Part shown: positions 44,050-52,550 of the stretch, one piece after another
How the letters are laid out: every line of letters begins with the position of its first letter
How positions within the stretch are numbered: position 1 is the first letter of the stretch
Assembly (NCBI RefSeq): GCF_900113045.1
Contig: NZ_FONY01000014.1
Location: 61,164-125,163, forward strand
Direction of reading: 5' to 3'
Source of the DNA: Thermoflexibacter ruber
Lineage (GTDB): Bacteria > Bacteroidota > Bacteroidia > Cytophagales > Thermoflexibacteraceae
DNA length: 64,000 nt
The notes under the pieces: model-generated
Told to the model about the DNA's origin: nothing
Database searches by the model: none
What the model saw: only the letters and a program-made list of their open reading frames with translations
Made by a program: the position numbers and the translations under genes

Positions 44050-45042
44050 TTATTGGAAATACTTTTTTACCTCCCACAGTGCATTTACCCAAAAGGGTAG
44101 ATGGTTATAATTTATAAAGGCAGGATAGGGTATCTCCTCCGCACCAAAACTTTTATAAAAATAAGCAATCTGTTCAATTTCAGGGCTTTCAAAGTCAAAA
44201 ATGTAATCGGAGTTGGCATAGCTTTGTATGATGTAATCTATCAATAAGGTTCTTCCGTTTTCCTTGCGCGTCTCTTGATAGCAGGCATTGAACAAGTAAA
44301 TGATTTGGTTTTGATAAAAGACGAACAAAGCTCCCGCCCTTATTTCTCCTTTTGTATTTTTGGTGTAAAAAAGTTTGCACCATTTTCTTACTTTCAATGC
44401 CTTGAAAATTTTTCTGAATAGTTCATAGGCATTAGGGGCTACTCCTTTTGGCAATTTTTGTGCAATATCTTTTTTAAACATCGCTAACAAAGGCTCAATG
44501 TCTTCACTTTCAACAATTTCAAGATTTGCTTTCTCGGCTCTTTTTAAGTTTATTTTTCGGTCTTTTGAATAGTTTTGATAAATCATAGAGTAAGGCCGAG
44601 AGAGAGCAAGGTGGTGTGTAGTAAAAAATGTAAAATTTTTATTTCCCAACTGTTGTATAAAAATGCTCTCTAAGTTTTTAAAAATACAGGTATTATGCAC
44701 ATTCCACTGATAGCGCGGGACAAATGAGTAAATCTCCAAGACTATCTGTAAAAACTGTTCTATTTTTTCAATACCAACTTCTTTTTCAGTAGAAAACAAC
44801 CCTAATTGCTGGCAAAAAATAGGCTGGTGCAAAAAGGTGATTCCATATTTTTTTCTCCAAGTCAAAGGCATGATAGTCAAGTAATTGCCATTTTCTTCCT
44901 CTATTATCGCCTCCCAAAAAGGAGAAACAATGTCTAAATAAAAAGCATAGGCATAAATCACCGCTTGGGGCGATTGCTCTATACAAGTATCCCACTTTTC
45001 TTTGTCTATTTGATGATGTTGGAAGTATTTGACTGTACTCAA
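44050..45042 (-). CDS. FemAB/GNAT-fold (BioF2-like) acyltransferase family protein
   Basis: About 330 residues with a double-GNAT or FemAB-like arrangement: YFQHHQIDKEKWDTCIEQSP at the start, ITFLHQPIFCQQLGLFS, SKDRKINLKRAEKANLEIVESEDIEPLLAMF, and RAGALFVFYQNQIIYLFNACYQETRKENGRTLLIDYIIQSY in the C-terminal half. Such proteins transfer amino-acyl or acetyl groups; the substrate is unknown. The start is uncertain. The frame is open to an ATG at 45159, but that would run antisense over the folK start, and homology-like text begins only after residue 40. TTG 45042 is preferred; no ATG lies between. Confidence 0.7.
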   Translation of the reverse strand: MSTVKYFQHHQIDKEKWDTCIEQSPQAVIYAYAFYLDIVSPFWEAIIEEENGNYLTIMPLTWRKKYGITFLHQPIFCQQLGLFSTEKEVGIEKIEQFLQIVLEIYSFVPRYQWNVHNTCIFKNLESIFIQQLGNKNFTFFTTHHLALSRPYSMIYQNYSKDRKINLKRAEKANLEIVESEDIEPLLAMFKKDIAQKLPKGVAPNAYELFRKIFKALKVRKWCKLFYTKNTKGEIRAGALFVFYQNQIIYLFNACYQETRKENGRTLLIDYIIQSYANSDYIFDFESPEIEQIAYFYKSFGAEEIPYPAFINYNHLPFWVNALWEVKKYFQ

Positions 45043-45121
45043 TGATTTGATGTTTTTATAGGATTTTATCGTTTTTAAAAATAATTTTGTGAGTATTTCT
45101 AAGGACAAATTACATTCAAAA

Positions 45122-45646
45122 ATGATGCAGGGTATTTTTTTACTATTAGGAGGGAACATAGGAGATAGGCTTGCTTATTTGAAAAAAGCTACTGAACTTA
45201 TAGAGCAAGAGGTAGGAAATATCTTACAGTTTTCCTCTCTGTACGAAACTGCACCTTGGGGCATCAGCAATCAAGCGCACTTTTTGAACCAAGCCATAGA
45301 GATACAAACAGATTTAGATGCAGAAAGATTATTAGAAAAACTACTTGCAATAGAACTTGCTTTGGGCAGAGAAAGGCATCACAAATGGTATGCTCGAACC
45401 ATAGACATAGATATTTTACTCTTTGGAAATGAAGTCATTAGCACTTCCAATTTGCAGATTCCACACCCTCAAATGCAGTTCAGGAGATTTGCCTTGATAC
45501 CTTTGCAAGAGATTGCTTCTCAGATAGTTCACCCCTTGCATAGAAAAACTATCTCGCAACTTTTAGCAGAATGTGAGGATAGCTTAGAGGTAAGGAAATG
45601 GGGAACTTCCCACTTTGGGTATGGTAGTTTATATGATAACACATGA
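45122..45646 (+). CDS. folK: 2-amino-4-hydroxy-6-hydroxymethyldihydropteridine diphosphokinase
   Basis: A 174-residue cytoplasmic enzyme that transfers pyrophosphate from ATP to hydroxymethyl-dihydropterin in folate synthesis. The start MMQGIFLLLGGNIGDR has the glycine-rich N-terminus; SSLYETAPWGISNQAHFLNQA is the pterin-binding part, and ERHHKWYARTIDIDILLFGN carries the ATP/Mg-binding RTIDIDIL motif. Upstream in-frame GTG (45089) is rejected, since the family begins at the GGN segment. Divergent from the acyltransferase gene; no other folate gene is adjacent. Confidence 0.96.
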   Translation: MMQGIFLLLGGNIGDRLAYLKKATELIEQEVGNILQFSSLYETAPWGISNQAHFLNQAIEIQTDLDAERLLEKLLAIELALGRERHHKWYARTIDIDILLFGNEVISTSNLQIPHPQMQFRRFALIPLQEIASQIVHPLHRKTISQLLAECEDSLEVRKWGTSHFGYGSLYDNT

Positions 45647-45697
45647 GTTAGTATTTGTGGTGGTGCTTTCAAATGTATGATAATTTTATGTGTTAAA

Positions 45698-45786
45698 AAA
45701 ATCCGTTCTCATCGGTACAATCTGTGTCATCAGTGTTCCAAAATAGAACACCGATAATACGGATTGGGCTGATAAACACAGATTTT
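45698..45786. repeat. Long imperfect hairpin built of ATCNGT units
   Basis: Two 41-nt arms (45698-45738, 45746-45786) pair at 30 of 41 positions around a 7-nt loop (CAAAATA). Each arm is itself a string of short units: ATCCGT, ATCGGT, ATCTGT, ATCAGT. It lies 51 bp past the folK stop and may end transcription. Similar ATCCGTG-type repeats are common in intergenic DNA of Bacteroidota. Confidence 0.65.
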
Positions 45787-45925
45787 TATTCAAAAAAATA
45801 CTTTTCTCATCAAATTGATAACAGTAGATAAAATACCATCATACAATTGGAATCGTCACCATGTTTTTTATATGCTTTTGAAAATCACATAAATAAATAA
45901 CTAACATAACTAATCAATTAATAGT

Positions 45926-46738
45926 ATGGAATTACAACAAATTGTAGAAATGGCTTGGAATGATAGAAATTTACTCAAAGAAAAAAATACCATAGAGGCT
46001 ATACATACAGTCATAGAGGAACTTGACAAGGGAAGGCTGCGTGTAGCTACGCCCACAGGAAGCGGTTGGCAGGTAAATGAGTGGGTAAAAAAAGCCGTCA
46101 TTTTGTATTTTCCTATCAGAGAAATGCAAGTATCAGAAGTAGGCATCTTTGAGTTTCACGACAAGATGAAACTCAAAACAGGTTACAAGGAACTTGGGGT
46201 GCGTGTAGTGCCTCCTGCTGTAGCGCGCTATGGAGCGTTTATCAGCAAGGGAGTCATCTTGATGCCCTCTTACGTCAATATTGGGGCGTATGTGGACGGT
46301 GGTACGATGGTCGATACTTGGGCTACAGTAGGCAGTTGCGCCCAAATAGGCATAGACGTGCATCTAAGCGGTGGAGTAGGTATAGGCGGGGTATTAGAGC
46401 CTGTCCAAGCTGCTCCAGTAATCATAGAAGATGGAGCATTTATAGGCTCTCGTTGTATAGTAGTGGAGGGAGCGAGAATAGGCAAGCAAGCAGTTTTAGG
46501 GGCGAATGTGGTCATTACAGGTAGTTCCAAAGTCATAGACGTTACAGGCGACGCACCCGTAGAATACAAGGGTTATGTACCTGAGCGTTCAGTGGTAATT
46601 CCAGGGAGCTATACCAAGAAGTTTGGTGCAGGAGAGTATCATGTGAGTTGCGCCCTCATTATTGGCAAGCGAAAAGAAAGCACTGACTTGAAAACTTCTC
46701 TGAATGAGGCTCTTAGAGAAAACGAGGTAACAGTTTAA
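45926..46738 (+). CDS. dapD: 2,3,4,5-tetrahydropyridine-2,6-dicarboxylate N-succinyltransferase
   Basis: A 270-residue cytoplasmic enzyme of the succinylase branch of diaminopimelate and lysine synthesis. The N-terminal helical part (MELQQIVEMAWNDR, GSGWQVNEWVKKAVILYFPI) precedes a left-handed beta-helix of hexapeptide repeats: PSYVNIGAYVDGGTMVDTWATVGSCAQIG, VGIGGVLEPVQAAPVIIEDGAFIGSRCIVVEGARIG. Length is exactly the usual one. It stands alone, with a small hairpin terminator behind it. Confidence 0.97.
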   Translation: MELQQIVEMAWNDRNLLKEKNTIEAIHTVIEELDKGRLRVATPTGSGWQVNEWVKKAVILYFPIREMQVSEVGIFEFHDKMKLKTGYKELGVRVVPPAVARYGAFISKGVILMPSYVNIGAYVDGGTMVDTWATVGSCAQIGIDVHLSGGVGIGGVLEPVQAAPVIIEDGAFIGSRCIVVEGARIGKQAVLGANVVITGSSKVIDVTGDAPVEYKGYVPERSVVIPGSYTKKFGAGEYHVSCALIIGKRKESTDLKTSLNEALRENEVTV

Positions 46739-46757
46739 CAGCTTTATGGAAACAAAA

Positions 46758-46787
46758 CAAGAATGGTGAATTTTTGCCATTCTTTTA
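46758..46787 (+). terminator. Terminator after dapD
   Basis: AAGAATGG (46759-46766) pairs with CCATTCTT (46777-46784) around a 10-nt loop, followed by TTTTAC. It directly precedes the hairpin-plus-tail repeat. Confidence 0.65.
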
Positions 46788-46789
46788 CT

Positions 46790-46871
46790 CATCTCTGACG
46801 GGTTTTGCCAACCTGTCAGGGATGAAAGATTGATAATAATACTTTTTTACTTAAATAAAGTTGCAAACTAT
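46790..46871 (+). repeat. Hairpin-plus-tail repeat, copy 2
   Basis: CATCTCTGACGGGTT pairs with AACCTGTCAGGGATG (imperfect) and is followed by AAAGATTGATAATAATAC, then TTTTTTACTTAAATAAA and AAACTAT. The tail closely matches copy 1 at 15014-15095; the stem shares the CTGAC/GTCAG core. Confidence 0.65.
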
Positions 46872-46896
46872 ACTCAAAATAAAATGATTTTTCAAT

Positions 46897-46919
46897 CCCT
46901 TTCTCTTGCTGAGAAAGGG
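46897..46919. repeat. Perfect 9-bp hairpin beside the MITE-like element
   Basis: CCCTTTCTC and GAGAAAGGG enclose a 5-nt loop (TTGCT). It lies between the hairpin-plus-tail repeat and the left end of the MITE-like copy, with 6 bp to the latter. No T run follows. Confidence 0.5.
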
Positions 46920-46925
46920 ACTTTG

Positions 46926-47165
46926 GTTCTCTGCCACTTTTTCCAATGAACAATACTACATCTAACTTTAAGCCCGTAGGGCTGTTATCTTGATAGAAAA
47001 GAGTAAGCCCAAGCCACCTACAGCAAGGCCGTAGGCGTGAAATATGCCACCGCTACGCGGTTTTATTCATTATTTTCTACAAAAATAGTACACCTACGGT
47101 GTTAGTCAAGGGCAGATGAAAGTCCAATCCTTACCTAAGTTTTACACAGGAAGTGTCAGAGAACT
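46926..47165 (-). mobile_element. MITE-like dispersed element, copy 2 (inverted relative to copy 1)
   Basis: A 240-bp element matching 17064-17319 in reverse orientation. Ends: GGTTCTCTGCCACTT at 46926, and on the other strand AGTTCTCTGACACTT reading in from 47165, a terminal inverted repeat with few mismatches. It carries the same four mini-palindromes (GCCC-GTA-GGGC, AGGCC-GTA-GGCGT, CCGC-TAC-GCGG, ACACC-TAC-GGTGT). With its flanks it occupies the 554-bp gap between dapD and the M20 peptidase gene. There is no coding potential. A GACTTT hexamer occurs next to both ends, which may be a target duplication, although it is offset by two bases on one side. Confidence 0.65.
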
Positions 47166-47292
47166 AAGACTTTGGAGTAAAGAAAATCTCAAGACCACTT
47201 TTGATTGAGTATAATTTTGTTTGGGTATAATTTTTAGTTAGTTTCATTCTTCGGAAAAGTTCTTTTGTTTGAATATAAACTCCGGCATTATG

Positions 47293-48921
47293 CTATTTCT
47301 TACTTTCTTCGGATTTGACCGTAGGGTATTTGATGCCTAATTGCTCTAAATAAGTCTTGTACTTGCTTGGGTCATAGTAATATTTTTCTAATTGGGGACG
47401 AAAAGTATCCATGATTTTTTTGTTTAGTCCAATGGCAGGTTTGTCTTTGGTGCTAATCAGAGGCGTATATTTTTGCTCTTGGGTCTGCTCCTTATTGTAG
47501 TATTCCCAAGCATTTTTGACGAGATTGGGGTCTATAAGCAAATCCAAGAGGGTCATTGCTTCTACCTTTGCTCCTGCGGTACAACCTTTGTGAGCGATAG
47601 GGGTAGCCATAGAAACAGCATTTGCCCAGTGGTGTCCGGGGAGTCCAGGGATATTCGCAGGATACCAAAGCACTACGGTAGGCAACGACCATGAAATGTC
47701 TGCGATGTCATCTGAGCCACCTCCGCCCATAGTCGGCATGACGGGCAAGCGAATAGAGTCCAATTTAGTAGCTAAACCCTCGTCTTTGGGCGATTCTATT
47801 TCTTTTTGTAAAGATTTGGCTAATTTTTGGTCGTCTTCTGACCATTTAGGTAAACCTACAACTTTGATATTTTGGTACATTGCCTCTGCTATGGGCTTAT
47901 TAAAATGCCCGGGCCATGCACTTCCTAAAATTTCATAAGTGAATTTGGTATCCGTCATCATAGCTGCTCCCTCTGCTATTTTTAAGCCTGCATCAAAAAG
48001 TGCTTTGATGCGAGGGTAAGTTCTTTCACGGAAATAATACCAAACAGAGGCTCTCGAGGGAACTACATTGGGCTGGTCGCCCCCATCAGTAATTACATAG
48101 TGAGAACGTTGGGTCGTTTGTAAGTGTTCTCTTTTATAGTTCCAGCCTATATTCATGAGTTCGACTGCATCTAAGGCACTTCTGCCTTTCCAAGGATTTC
48201 CTGCGGCGTGTGCGGCTTCTCCTTCAAAATTGAACTTAACAGAAATCAAGCCGTTACCTCCATTGTCCCCGTAGCCTACACTCAGATTGTCAGAAACGTG
48301 GGTAAAAATACAGGCATCTATGTCTTTGAAATACCCATCTCTGACGTAGTAGGCTTTTGTTCCTACTAACTCCTCCGCTACCCCAGGCCAGAGTACAAGC
48401 GTTCCATTAATTTTTTCTCTTTCCATGATTTTTTTAATCACCAAAGAAGCAGTTACGTTTACTGCTTGCCCAGAGTTGTGTCCTTCTCCATGTCCTGGCG
48501 CACCCTCTACAATAGGGTCATGGTAGGCTACTCCCGGTTTTTGGGAGGCTTTAGGGATACAGTCCAAATCTGAGCCTATGGCAATGACGGGTTTTCCTGT
48601 GCCGTAGCTCCACCGTGCTATCCAAGCTGTAGGGATTCCAGCAATGCCTCTTTCTATGGTAAAACCCTCTTTTTCAAGGATATTGGTCAAGTATTTAGAC
48701 GTTTCTATTTCTTGGAAACCCAACTCTGCAAAGCTGAAGATTTGGTCGACCATTTGTTGAGTTTGGTCGTAGCGTTTGTCGACCTCACTAATGATTTCCT
48801 TTTTCAAAGCCTCTACTTTTGCCTTGGGCAAGAGCAAAGTAGTAGCATTTTCTTTTTTCTGAGCAAAATTTGCCCCTGCGATTAGTAGGCAGAGGCAAAG
48901 CAACTGTACTGTTTTTTTCAT
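47293..48921 (-). CDS. Secreted M20-family amidohydrolase (AbgB-like)
   Basis: A 542-residue metallopeptidase with signal peptide (LLCLCLLIAGANFAQ). It resembles p-aminobenzoyl-glutamate hydrolase subunit B and related M20D amidohydrolases. Seen: AELGFQEIETSKYLTNILEKEGF, IAIGSDLDCIPKAS (metal region), APGHGEGHNSGQAVN, LWPGVAEELVG and the dimerisation-domain segment EGEAAHAAGNPWKGRSALDAVELMN. The C-terminal GGGGSDDIADISW and PGHHWANA complete the zinc-binding set of this group. Substrate unknown; a dipeptide or N-acyl amino acid is likely. It follows the M24 peptidase gene after 20 bp on the same strand, so the two are probably one operon for breaking down peptides in the periplasm. Confidence 0.9.
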   Translation of the reverse strand: MKKTVQLLCLCLLIAGANFAQKKENATTLLLPKAKVEALKKEIISEVDKRYDQTQQMVDQIFSFAELGFQEIETSKYLTNILEKEGFTIERGIAGIPTAWIARWSYGTGKPVIAIGSDLDCIPKASQKPGVAYHDPIVEGAPGHGEGHNSGQAVNVTASLVIKKIMEREKINGTLVLWPGVAEELVGTKAYYVRDGYFKDIDACIFTHVSDNLSVGYGDNGGNGLISVKFNFEGEAAHAAGNPWKGRSALDAVELMNIGWNYKREHLQTTQRSHYVITDGGDQPNVVPSRASVWYYFRERTYPRIKALFDAGLKIAEGAAMMTDTKFTYEILGSAWPGHFNKPIAEAMYQNIKVVGLPKWSEDDQKLAKSLQKEIESPKDEGLATKLDSIRLPVMPTMGGGGSDDIADISWSLPTVVLWYPANIPGLPGHHWANAVSMATPIAHKGCTAGAKVEAMTLLDLLIDPNLVKNAWEYYNKEQTQEQKYTPLISTKDKPAIGLNKKIMDTFRPQLEKYYYDPSKYKTYLEQLGIKYPTVKSEESKK

Positions 48922-48941
48922 GAGGTTTAATAGGGTTAGCG

Positions 48942-50303
48942 TTACTCATTAATTTTTTGTGTATTAGTAGGAGCTACTCTTGGCAGTAGCCAAAGTTTGG
49001 TTTGCCTTCCGTCTATGTACCAGAATTTTTCTCCGTCAAAAAAGCCATCTTCCTCCAGCATGATTCTTACCAATTTGTTGTTCCATTCGGGAACTTCTAC
49101 TGCCGCATTGAGTTCAATAGAATAGGCAGTATTGGGATATAAAGGATAATCTCCTGCGCCTTTGGTATCGCCTTGGTTGTCCCACATGCCTATAGTAGGT
49201 CCTGCGGCATGTCCGTGCATACCGATAGGGTGGGTATAAATCGTGCCGTTGATGCCTTCTGCCTTAGATTGGGCAAGGGCATCTCGGAGGATTTCATTGC
49301 CTGTTTTCCCTGTTTTAAAATTGTTAGTCAGGTGGTCTTGCAAGCGATTCGCAATTTTTAAGGCATTTTTTAAGCCTTCAGGAGCATCTTTTTCTGTGGG
49401 TTTCAGTACGTACAGATGTTGCTGAGTATCTGTGTTTAACCCCAAATAGGTAATGCCAAAGTCCACATGCACCAAATCTCCTGCTAAAATAGTAACCTCA
49501 TCGGGGCGAGTAGAAAAATTGCTGTCTTTTTGCAAAGCCCCGTCTTGCCGCTGAATAGTAACCGAAGGGTGAAACCAAGTTTCCAACTTCAGCTCTGCAA
49601 TGCGTTCTCTATACCACCACTCTACCTCTTTGGAAGTCGTAATCCCTATGTGTATGACTTTTTCGGAAAGCCCTTCTTCTATGATTTCGTGAGCGATTCG
49701 GCAAATCTGGCGATAAATCATCATTTCCTCTGGAGTACGTGTTTCTAACCAAGCCACAGCTAACCTTTCTGCTGATACGATTTTGTCATGGAATTTAGCA
49801 GGTAAAGCATTTTTAAAAAGTTCGTACTCTGTATGCGTAATGCCATCAGCATGACCGTAATTGACCGAGTAGTTCAAGGCTATTTTCTTAGGGTTGCGGT
49901 CTATGATTTCCCTTGCCAAGCGTTTAAATTGGTCAGGTTCGCGCTCAGGAATCCACGCTCCCTTGAAAAATCTGCCTACATCGTAGCGGGCAATCGCCAC
50001 TCTTTCTACTCCCAGTTCTCCACCTTTGTCGTGGAAAACTAAGATAGTGCGGCGGCGGGCAGATAGCCAAGTAGCGGGAAGCATAGTTTTGACTACGGGG
50101 TCTTCGTTGTATTCTCTGCAAATCAGTACCCACATATCTATCCCTTCTCTACGCATGATTTCAGGGATAACTCTCTGAAAACGAATATCTAAGAGTTTGT
50201 CCTCCACCTCAGCCCTTTGGCGCATAGAGAGAATGGTAGTTTGAGAAAAAGTAGTAAAGGAAAATGAAAGTAAGAAAACCAGTAAGAGTAATTGTTTTTT
50301 CAT
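48942..50303 (-). CDS. Secreted M24-family (Xaa-Pro-type) metallopeptidase
   Basis: A 453-residue protein with signal peptide MKKQLLLLVFLLSFSFTTFSQ and an N-terminal creatinase-like domain (RVIPEIMRREGIDMWVLICREYNEDPV). The pita-bread catalytic domain has the metal ligands: D281 (HVDFGI) and D292 (NTDTQQH), His in HPIGMHGHAAG, Glu in SIELN and Glu in MLEEDG. So it is probably active as an aminopeptidase cutting before proline or a related dipeptidase. It is upstream of the M20 amidohydrolase (20 bp) and 57 bp downstream of a PorP/SprF gene. Confidence 0.9.
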   Translation of the reverse strand: MKKQLLLLVFLLSFSFTTFSQTTILSMRQRAEVEDKLLDIRFQRVIPEIMRREGIDMWVLICREYNEDPVVKTMLPATWLSARRRTILVFHDKGGELGVERVAIARYDVGRFFKGAWIPEREPDQFKRLAREIIDRNPKKIALNYSVNYGHADGITHTEYELFKNALPAKFHDKIVSAERLAVAWLETRTPEEMMIYRQICRIAHEIIEEGLSEKVIHIGITTSKEVEWWYRERIAELKLETWFHPSVTIQRQDGALQKDSNFSTRPDEVTILAGDLVHVDFGITYLGLNTDTQQHLYVLKPTEKDAPEGLKNALKIANRLQDHLTNNFKTGKTGNEILRDALAQSKAEGINGTIYTHPIGMHGHAAGPTIGMWDNQGDTKGAGDYPLYPNTAYSIELNAAVEVPEWNNKLVRIMLEEDGFFDGEKFWYIDGRQTKLWLLPRVAPTNTQKINE

Positions 50304-50360
50304 AATACATTGGGTTATGAGTGAATGAGTGTAAAGTAAGTAAATTTTTGATAAATATTA

Positions 50361-51359
50361 TTATCTACTTCTTTTATTACTTACAGGTTTTGCATAAATA
50401 GGGCAAACGATTTGGTCTAATTTGCGGGAGCGGGTAGCGTATTCATAGATGATGGTAATTTCGTGTGAGCCACCTGTTAGGGGAGTAAGCCCTGAGATAG
50501 TCAAGTCGTAGCTGTATCCAAAAGTCCAGTTTTCGGTTCTCCAGCCCATAGTAAACGCCAAAGCATCGTGATTGATACTCTTGCCTGCATTAGGTAAAAT
50601 GGGTAAACCCCTGTAAAAAACACCCATTTCCAAAGGCAAATCATCTCGCATGAAACGACAGCCTATATCTAATTGCTTAGTAGAACCTTGTGCTTTAAAA
50701 AGCATGGCGGGCATGAGATAAAGAAAGCTATTCATCGCATATACTCTAAAACTCCCTCCGACTTGTACTGAGTATTTAGTAGGCAATATCGAGCCTGTTC
50801 CTATCAAAGACTGGTCTGGGCGGTTAAGGTGATGAGCCGCAAAGCCAAACCACATATTTTTATTATAGACAATAGCCCCTGAACTAATATCAAAAAATAA
50901 AGTAGAACCTCCTGAGCCACTTTCATCTACATCTGGCTCATCGTCGCGTACTTGGCTCACAAAGACTAAGTTGCCTCTATCTATGCGGCGGGTAGTCAGT
51001 CCTCCTTGAAGTCCTAAGCGAATTTGCCAATTTTTGAAAGGCACATAAAAAGAATATAGTCCAGAAAAATTAGTCGCAGAGATTTGGTTGGCGCCTGCAT
51101 TGTCATAGCTTGCTAAGAAACCGAATCCGCTTCTTAGTCTATTGGCGTTATAATCAAAGCTAAATGTGGTACTTACATAGTTAGAATTCATCAAAATCCA
51201 TTGATTGCGGTAGTTTGCTGCTCCTCTAAACTGTTCAGTAGAGCCTGTAAGTGCAGGATTGAGTACCAAAGGAGCATTATAGAATTGAGTAAACTGAGGG
51301 TCTTGGGAAAAAGCCAACTGAGTAATGCCACATAACAGTAAGAAAGTAATTTTTTTCAT
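50361..51359 (-). CDS. PorP/SprF-family type IX secretion membrane protein (copy A)
   Basis: A 332-residue outer-membrane beta-barrel. The start is ATG 51359, giving the signal peptide MKKITFLLLCGITQLAFSQ; the 11 codons upstream are not signal-like. Family hallmarks: DPQFTQFYNAPLVLNPALTGS, NYRNQWILMNS, FGFLASYDNAG, and the terminal EITIIYEYATRSRKLDQIVCPIYAKP with the conserved Cys-Pro. PorP/SprF proteins assist secretion of specific surface proteins by T9SS and often pair with a large cargo. It sits in a gene group with a second PorP/SprF (52551) and the PorU2-like protein (53821). Confidence 0.93.
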   Translation of the reverse strand: MKKITFLLLCGITQLAFSQDPQFTQFYNAPLVLNPALTGSTEQFRGAANYRNQWILMNSNYVSTTFSFDYNANRLRSGFGFLASYDNAGANQISATNFSGLYSFYVPFKNWQIRLGLQGGLTTRRIDRGNLVFVSQVRDDEPDVDESGSGGSTLFFDISSGAIVYNKNMWFGFAAHHLNRPDQSLIGTGSILPTKYSVQVGGSFRVYAMNSFLYLMPAMLFKAQGSTKQLDIGCRFMRDDLPLEMGVFYRGLPILPNAGKSINHDALAFTMGWRTENWTFGYSYDLTISGLTPLTGGSHEITIIYEYATRSRKLDQIVCPIYAKPVSNKRSR

Positions 51360-51685
51360 GTCTAAATAAGGTCTTTGTAAGAATAAAGCCAAATCAAAAC
51401 TCGCTATCTCTTAGCACCTTTACAAGAATTTGACCAAATAAATTTTAATGTGTTAAAAAACAATAAAAATATCCTTGCGTTGCAACATTTTATACTTGGA
51501 TTGGGTCTTAGTAGCAAAACAAACAATTATTATTATGGCAAGCAAGGAAATTATCAAAACCTCATTCAGATTACTATTTTTCAATTTGATAGTATTAGCT
51601 TTACTCATGCAATTATTAATATGGTTATCCTAAAATTTAGTCTGATAACCATATTAATTTTTTCTGCTTATTTTTTTTGCTTCTA
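51360..51685. other. 326-bp AT-rich intergenic region
   Basis: The region holds only the 14-bp inverted repeat at 51616-51657. A plus-strand frame here has low-complexity content and no visible ribosome site, so I do not call it. Confidence 0.5.
51616..51665. terminator. Perfect inverted repeat with T tract, end of lipoprotein gene
   Basis: TTAATATGGTTATC (51616-51629) and GATAACCATATTAA (51644-51657) form a perfect 14-bp stem with a 14-nt loop. The T tract follows on the plus strand, yet the gene ending here (51686) is on the minus strand, so it may work on both. Confidence 0.55.
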
Positions 51686-52444
51686 CTAAGGTTTTGCTTC
51701 TCTTTTATCTTTCTCTATCATTTTGATTTGCTTGAAACTCCCATCGTCTTGGATTTGATACCAACTCTCTCTGCAATAACGCATGTCCCCCTCCCCAGAA
51801 GTTGTGAGCATGAATTGGGTATTAGTATGAGATGGTTTCATTGAGGTAAATGAATTGTCATAGTTTACATCAACAAAATGAAGTTGATTTTTGGTAATAA
51901 ATCTTACATAACGGTACTCACTTTGGAATAAATGCTCTGTACTTTCTTCCGATTCATAGCTATTGCGATAGGAAAGTAAGATTCCGTCAATAAATTTACC
52001 TTCTTGGGTATAGTTAAGCAAGTAATATTCCCACTGATGCGTGGGGTCGCCTTCCGTGTTAGCTGAAATCACCAAAGAATAAAACTTTGGACTAAGCGAT
52101 AGCGAAAAAGCATAGTGATAAGTAAAATTACGGTTATCGAGCAGGTTTCTGTCCAATTTTATCTTTTGCAAATCTTTGTCGAGGAAAGTATTATTTTGTA
52201 AAAACTCTTGGAAATAAGCAGAGTTTATCTCAATACCTCCTTGAAAATCAGCACCATTATCTGCATTTATTCCTTCTATGCCGCTTTGTGGAGGGAAATG
52301 CTCCAAAAATTGCTCAAAGGTCATGTTGCTCATATCTTTTTCTGGTTTCTCTACACTCTTAGAGCAAGAGGTAGTCAAAAGGGTAGTCAAAGTGCATACG
52401 CAAAGAACCAAAAAGAGGGTAATTTTTCGACAATCTTCTTTCAT
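51686..52444 (-). CDS. Lipoprotein of unknown function between PorP/SprF genes
   Basis: A 252-residue predicted lipoprotein with an unusually Cys- and Thr-rich signal region (LFLVLCVCTLTTLLTTSC). The mature part begins with a charged linker (SKSVEKPEKD) and then FEQFLEHFPPQSGIEGI. It contains YHYAFSLSLSPKFYSLVISANTEGDPTHQWEYYLLNYTQEGKFIDG and ends in RYCRESWYQIQDDGSFKQIKM, beta-rich text resembling surface-exposed DUF lipoproteins of Bacteroidota. I recognise no family. Its position between two PorP/SprF genes hints at a role near T9SS but is not proof. Confidence 0.7.
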   Translation of the reverse strand: MKEDCRKITLFLVLCVCTLTTLLTTSCSKSVEKPEKDMSNMTFEQFLEHFPPQSGIEGINADNGADFQGGIEINSAYFQEFLQNNTFLDKDLQKIKLDRNLLDNRNFTYHYAFSLSLSPKFYSLVISANTEGDPTHQWEYYLLNYTQEGKFIDGILLSYRNSYESEESTEHLFQSEYRYVRFITKNQLHFVDVNYDNSFTSMKPSHTNTQFMLTTSGEGDMRYCRESWYQIQDDGSFKQIKMIEKDKREAKP

Positions 52445-52550
52445 AATACAGTTTGTTTTGAAGTAATATTAATAACAAGAGTGATGCAACTTATTATTAA
52501 TGATACTATACGTAAAAGACAGAAAAAGGCTACAAAAATTACATCTTTTT

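Noticed and set aside
45042..45159. N-terminal 39-residue extension of the FemAB/GNAT-like gene
   Set aside because: It would overlap the folK start on the opposite strand, and the text before residue 40 looks unlike the family; a TTG start at 45042 fits better.
51450..51689. 79-residue plus-strand frame in the gap between PorP/SprF and the lipoprotein
   Set aside because: Low-complexity AT-rich translation; it crosses a perfect inverted repeat and has no family resemblance.
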